Shown here: positions 5,919 to 6,876 of the stretch, piece after piece
Layout of the letters: each line of letters starts with the position of its first letter
How positions within the stretch are numbered: position 1 is the stretch's first letter
Origin: Methanobrevibacter sp.
GTDB lineage: Archaea; Methanobacteriota; Methanobacteria; Methanobacteriales; Methanobacteriaceae
Direction of reading: 5' to 3'
Length of the DNA: 6,876 bases
NCBI GenBank assembly: GCA_017404125.1
Contig: JAFRCZ010000201.1
Location: 1 to 6,876, forward strand
The notes under the pieces: generated by a model
What the model was told of the DNA's origin: nothing
The model's database searches: none
Seen by the model: only the letters and a program-made list of their open reading frames with translations
Made by a program: the position numbers and the translations under genes

Positions 5919-6345
5919 TTATTTCTTCTACAATAGATGCTGCAGATTCAACCATTTTAGGACAGATTTCAGTGAAAAGGTTATTTTCCTTAGCGTATTC
6001 TATTCCTTCTTTAGTTCTTATATCACAATCTAATAAGTCATTGCAAATATAAGACCCATTTTTCTCTGCAAATTCTTCTAAAAATTTAACACATACATCA
6101 TCAGATTTAAGTTTACTTTCAATATCGCCGACTTCACTTTGACCGAATTTTAAACCTAAAACCATTAATGCTCCGGTACATGCACCGCAAACTTCACCTT
6201 TACGCATACCACTGCCAAAGCATCCTCCAATTTTAAGCGCTTGTTTTTCATCAAGCCCTAAGTCCTCTGAAAAGCTTGCAAAAACAGCTTGTGCACAATT
6301 AAACTTTAATCCAAATAACTCCACTGATTTCTTTACATGATCCAT
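5905..6345 (-). CDS. C_GCAxxG_C_C family (putative redox-active) protein
   Basis: This 146-residue, soluble, largely helical protein has eight cysteines: C17 in NCAQAV, C42 in GGCFGSGM, C53 and C56 in GEVCGACTGALMVLG, then C85, C101, C107 and C128. The NCAQ motif, the glycine-rich GGCFGSGMR stretch and the CGAxxGALM motif identify the C_GCAxxG_C_C family, common in strict anaerobes and thought to be redox-active or metal-binding. No enzyme activity is established for it, as far as I know. Length is normal for the family. The ATG at 6345 has a clear GAGGGAG site (6350-6356). It converges with the hydrolase and lies downstream of sepF on the same strand, but a T-rich gap of 218 bases makes cotranscription unlikely. 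Confidence 0.88.
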   Translation of the reverse strand: MDHVKKSVELFGLKFNCAQAVFASFSEDLGLDEKQALKIGGCFGSGMRKGEVCGACTGALMVLGLKFGQSEVGDIESKLKSDDVCVKFLEEFAEKNGSYICNDLLDCDIRTKEGIEYAKENNLFTEICPKMVESAASIVEEIIKEN

Positions 6346-6349
6346 AATA

Positions 6350-6356
6350 CTCCCTC
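6350..6356 (-). promoter_or_regulatory. Ribosome binding site of the C_GCAxxG_C_C gene
   Basis: Minus-strand GAGGGAG ends four bases before the ATG at 6345. A 10-base palindrome, TGTTTAAACA, lies just upstream at 6361-6370 and may be a small operator or chance. No unambiguous TATA box can be picked from the A/T-only DNA beyond it. Confidence 0.5.
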
Positions 6357-6483
6357 AAGATGTTTAAACAATGATTAACTTAAAAAAATAATTTAATAAA
6401 ATAAATTAATAATTAATAAATAAATAAATTAATCAAAAAATTATAAAATAAATTAATTAAAAAATTATTAAAATATTTATAAA

Positions 6484-6546
6484 AAAGATTGGAAAAATAA
6501 TAAAATAATTAAAAAAGTAGAAAAAGAAAAGAGAATAGGAAAAACA
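6484..6546 (-). terminator. T-rich termination region after sepF
   Basis: Read on the minus strand, the DNA after the sepF stop has repeated pyrimidine and T-runs: TTTTTCCTATTCTC, then TCTTTTTC, TACTTTTTTAA and ATCTTTTTT. No stem is evident. Successive U-tracts are a usual archaeal termination signal. Confidence 0.45.
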
Positions 6547-6563
6547 ATATGAGCATTGCCTAA

Positions 6564-6876
6564 TTAATCTTTTCTAATTAATTTAACTCTGGATGGAGTT
6601 ATAATAATTAAGTTTTTGTCTTCAGATTGTGAAAGCAAAATTGCTTCTGCACCATATTGATGTCTTAAAAGTTTTAAGATTTCTCCTGCTTGTCTGAAAT
6701 CTTTTTCACTTTGCTTTTCAATGAATTTTAAATCAAGAATGACAGGATTGTTCTCTTCAACAATTTGGTCAAAAACATAATCCATATCATCAACTTATTT
6801 TGGTCTAATTAAAATGATTTCATAAAAAGTTTGTTCTGGGGATATGGAAGTGAATTCATCTTCAAAATCTTCCTCT
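6564..6876 (-). pseudogene. sepF: SepF, archaeal FtsZ membrane anchor: 5'-truncated and interrupted by an in-frame TAA
   Basis: SepF tethers FtsZ to the membrane at mid-cell; in archaea lacking FtsA it is the main anchor. The intact part (6564-6785, 73 residues from an internal ATG) has the SepF core: a strand at VILDLKFIEK (residues 15-24), a helix at DFRQAGEILKLLRHQYGAEA (29-48), AILLSQSEDKNLIIITPS and a basic end. In the same frame, upstream of a TAA at 6795-6797, 26 more codons run to the window edge: an acidic linker (EEDFEDEF) and then FYEIILIRPK, the first SepF core strand. The protein therefore reads straight through except for the stop. The N-terminal membrane-targeting helix lies beyond the window. 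This is either a nonsense mutation or a one-base sequence error; an intact gene on correction is quite possible. The ATG three codons past the stop could restart translation of an anchorless core, without its first strand. Confidence 0.8.

Noticed and set aside
6795..6797. Stop-codon recoding (selenocysteine or pyrrolysine) in sepF
   Set aside because: The codon is TAA. Selenocysteine uses TGA and pyrrolysine TAG, so neither known system would decode it.
1..6876. tRNA, rRNA, insertion sequence or attachment site
   Set aside because: No cloverleaf, rRNA-like GC-rich tract, transposase fragment or terminal inverted repeat with target duplication was seen on reading both strands.

Overview
This AT-rich window looks like the chromosome of a Methanobacteriales archaeon, most likely a Methanobrevibacter-type methanogen. 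The pointers are an archaeal-type dimeric glycyl-tRNA synthetase, two winged-helix regulators of the FilR1-domain kind found in methanogens, an archaeal SepF cell-division protein, GGTG-type ribosome binding sites, TATA-like promoter boxes, and oligo-T terminators. The assignment rests on reading the proteins and was not checked by database search.

Layout from left to right. A cysteine-rich ferredoxin-like protein (92-979, +) with 18 cysteines is followed by an oligo-T stop and then glyS (1153-2865, +), which has its own terminator. Two tandem, related winged-helix regulators lie on the minus strand: the upstream gene at 3790-4593 and the downstream gene, best read as starting at 3763, at 2948-3763. 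They converge on glyS. A 488-base intergenic region (4594-5081) separates them from a divergently transcribed TatD-like metal-dependent hydrolase (5082-5843, +). Convergent to that is a C_GCAxxG_C_C family redox-type protein (5905-6345, -). The window ends in sepF (6564 to beyond 6876, -), whose frame is cut by a TAA stop at 6795-6797.

The least ordinary DNA is the 4594-5081 intergenic region. It holds an inverted repeat between the promoter and the ribosome binding site of the first regulator gene. Next comes a doubled GTTAAC site just upstream of a strong TATA box. That box is followed by a Shine-Dalgarno-like GAGG, a nine-codon ORF, a perfect 20-base palindrome and a T7 run, which together look like a complete miniature transcription unit. 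After this comes an array of about 16-base AT-rich repeats running up to the hydrolase gene. A simple reading is that the regulators control themselves and perhaps the small unit from this region; that is inference.

The genes do not form one pathway. glyS and sepF are housekeeping genes (translation and division). The ferredoxin-like and C_GCAxxG_C_C proteins suggest anaerobic redox chemistry. The regulator pair and the dense palindromic DNA beside it form the only visibly regulatory block. The other point of note is the apparent nonsense codon in sepF, which is either a real lesion or a sequence error.
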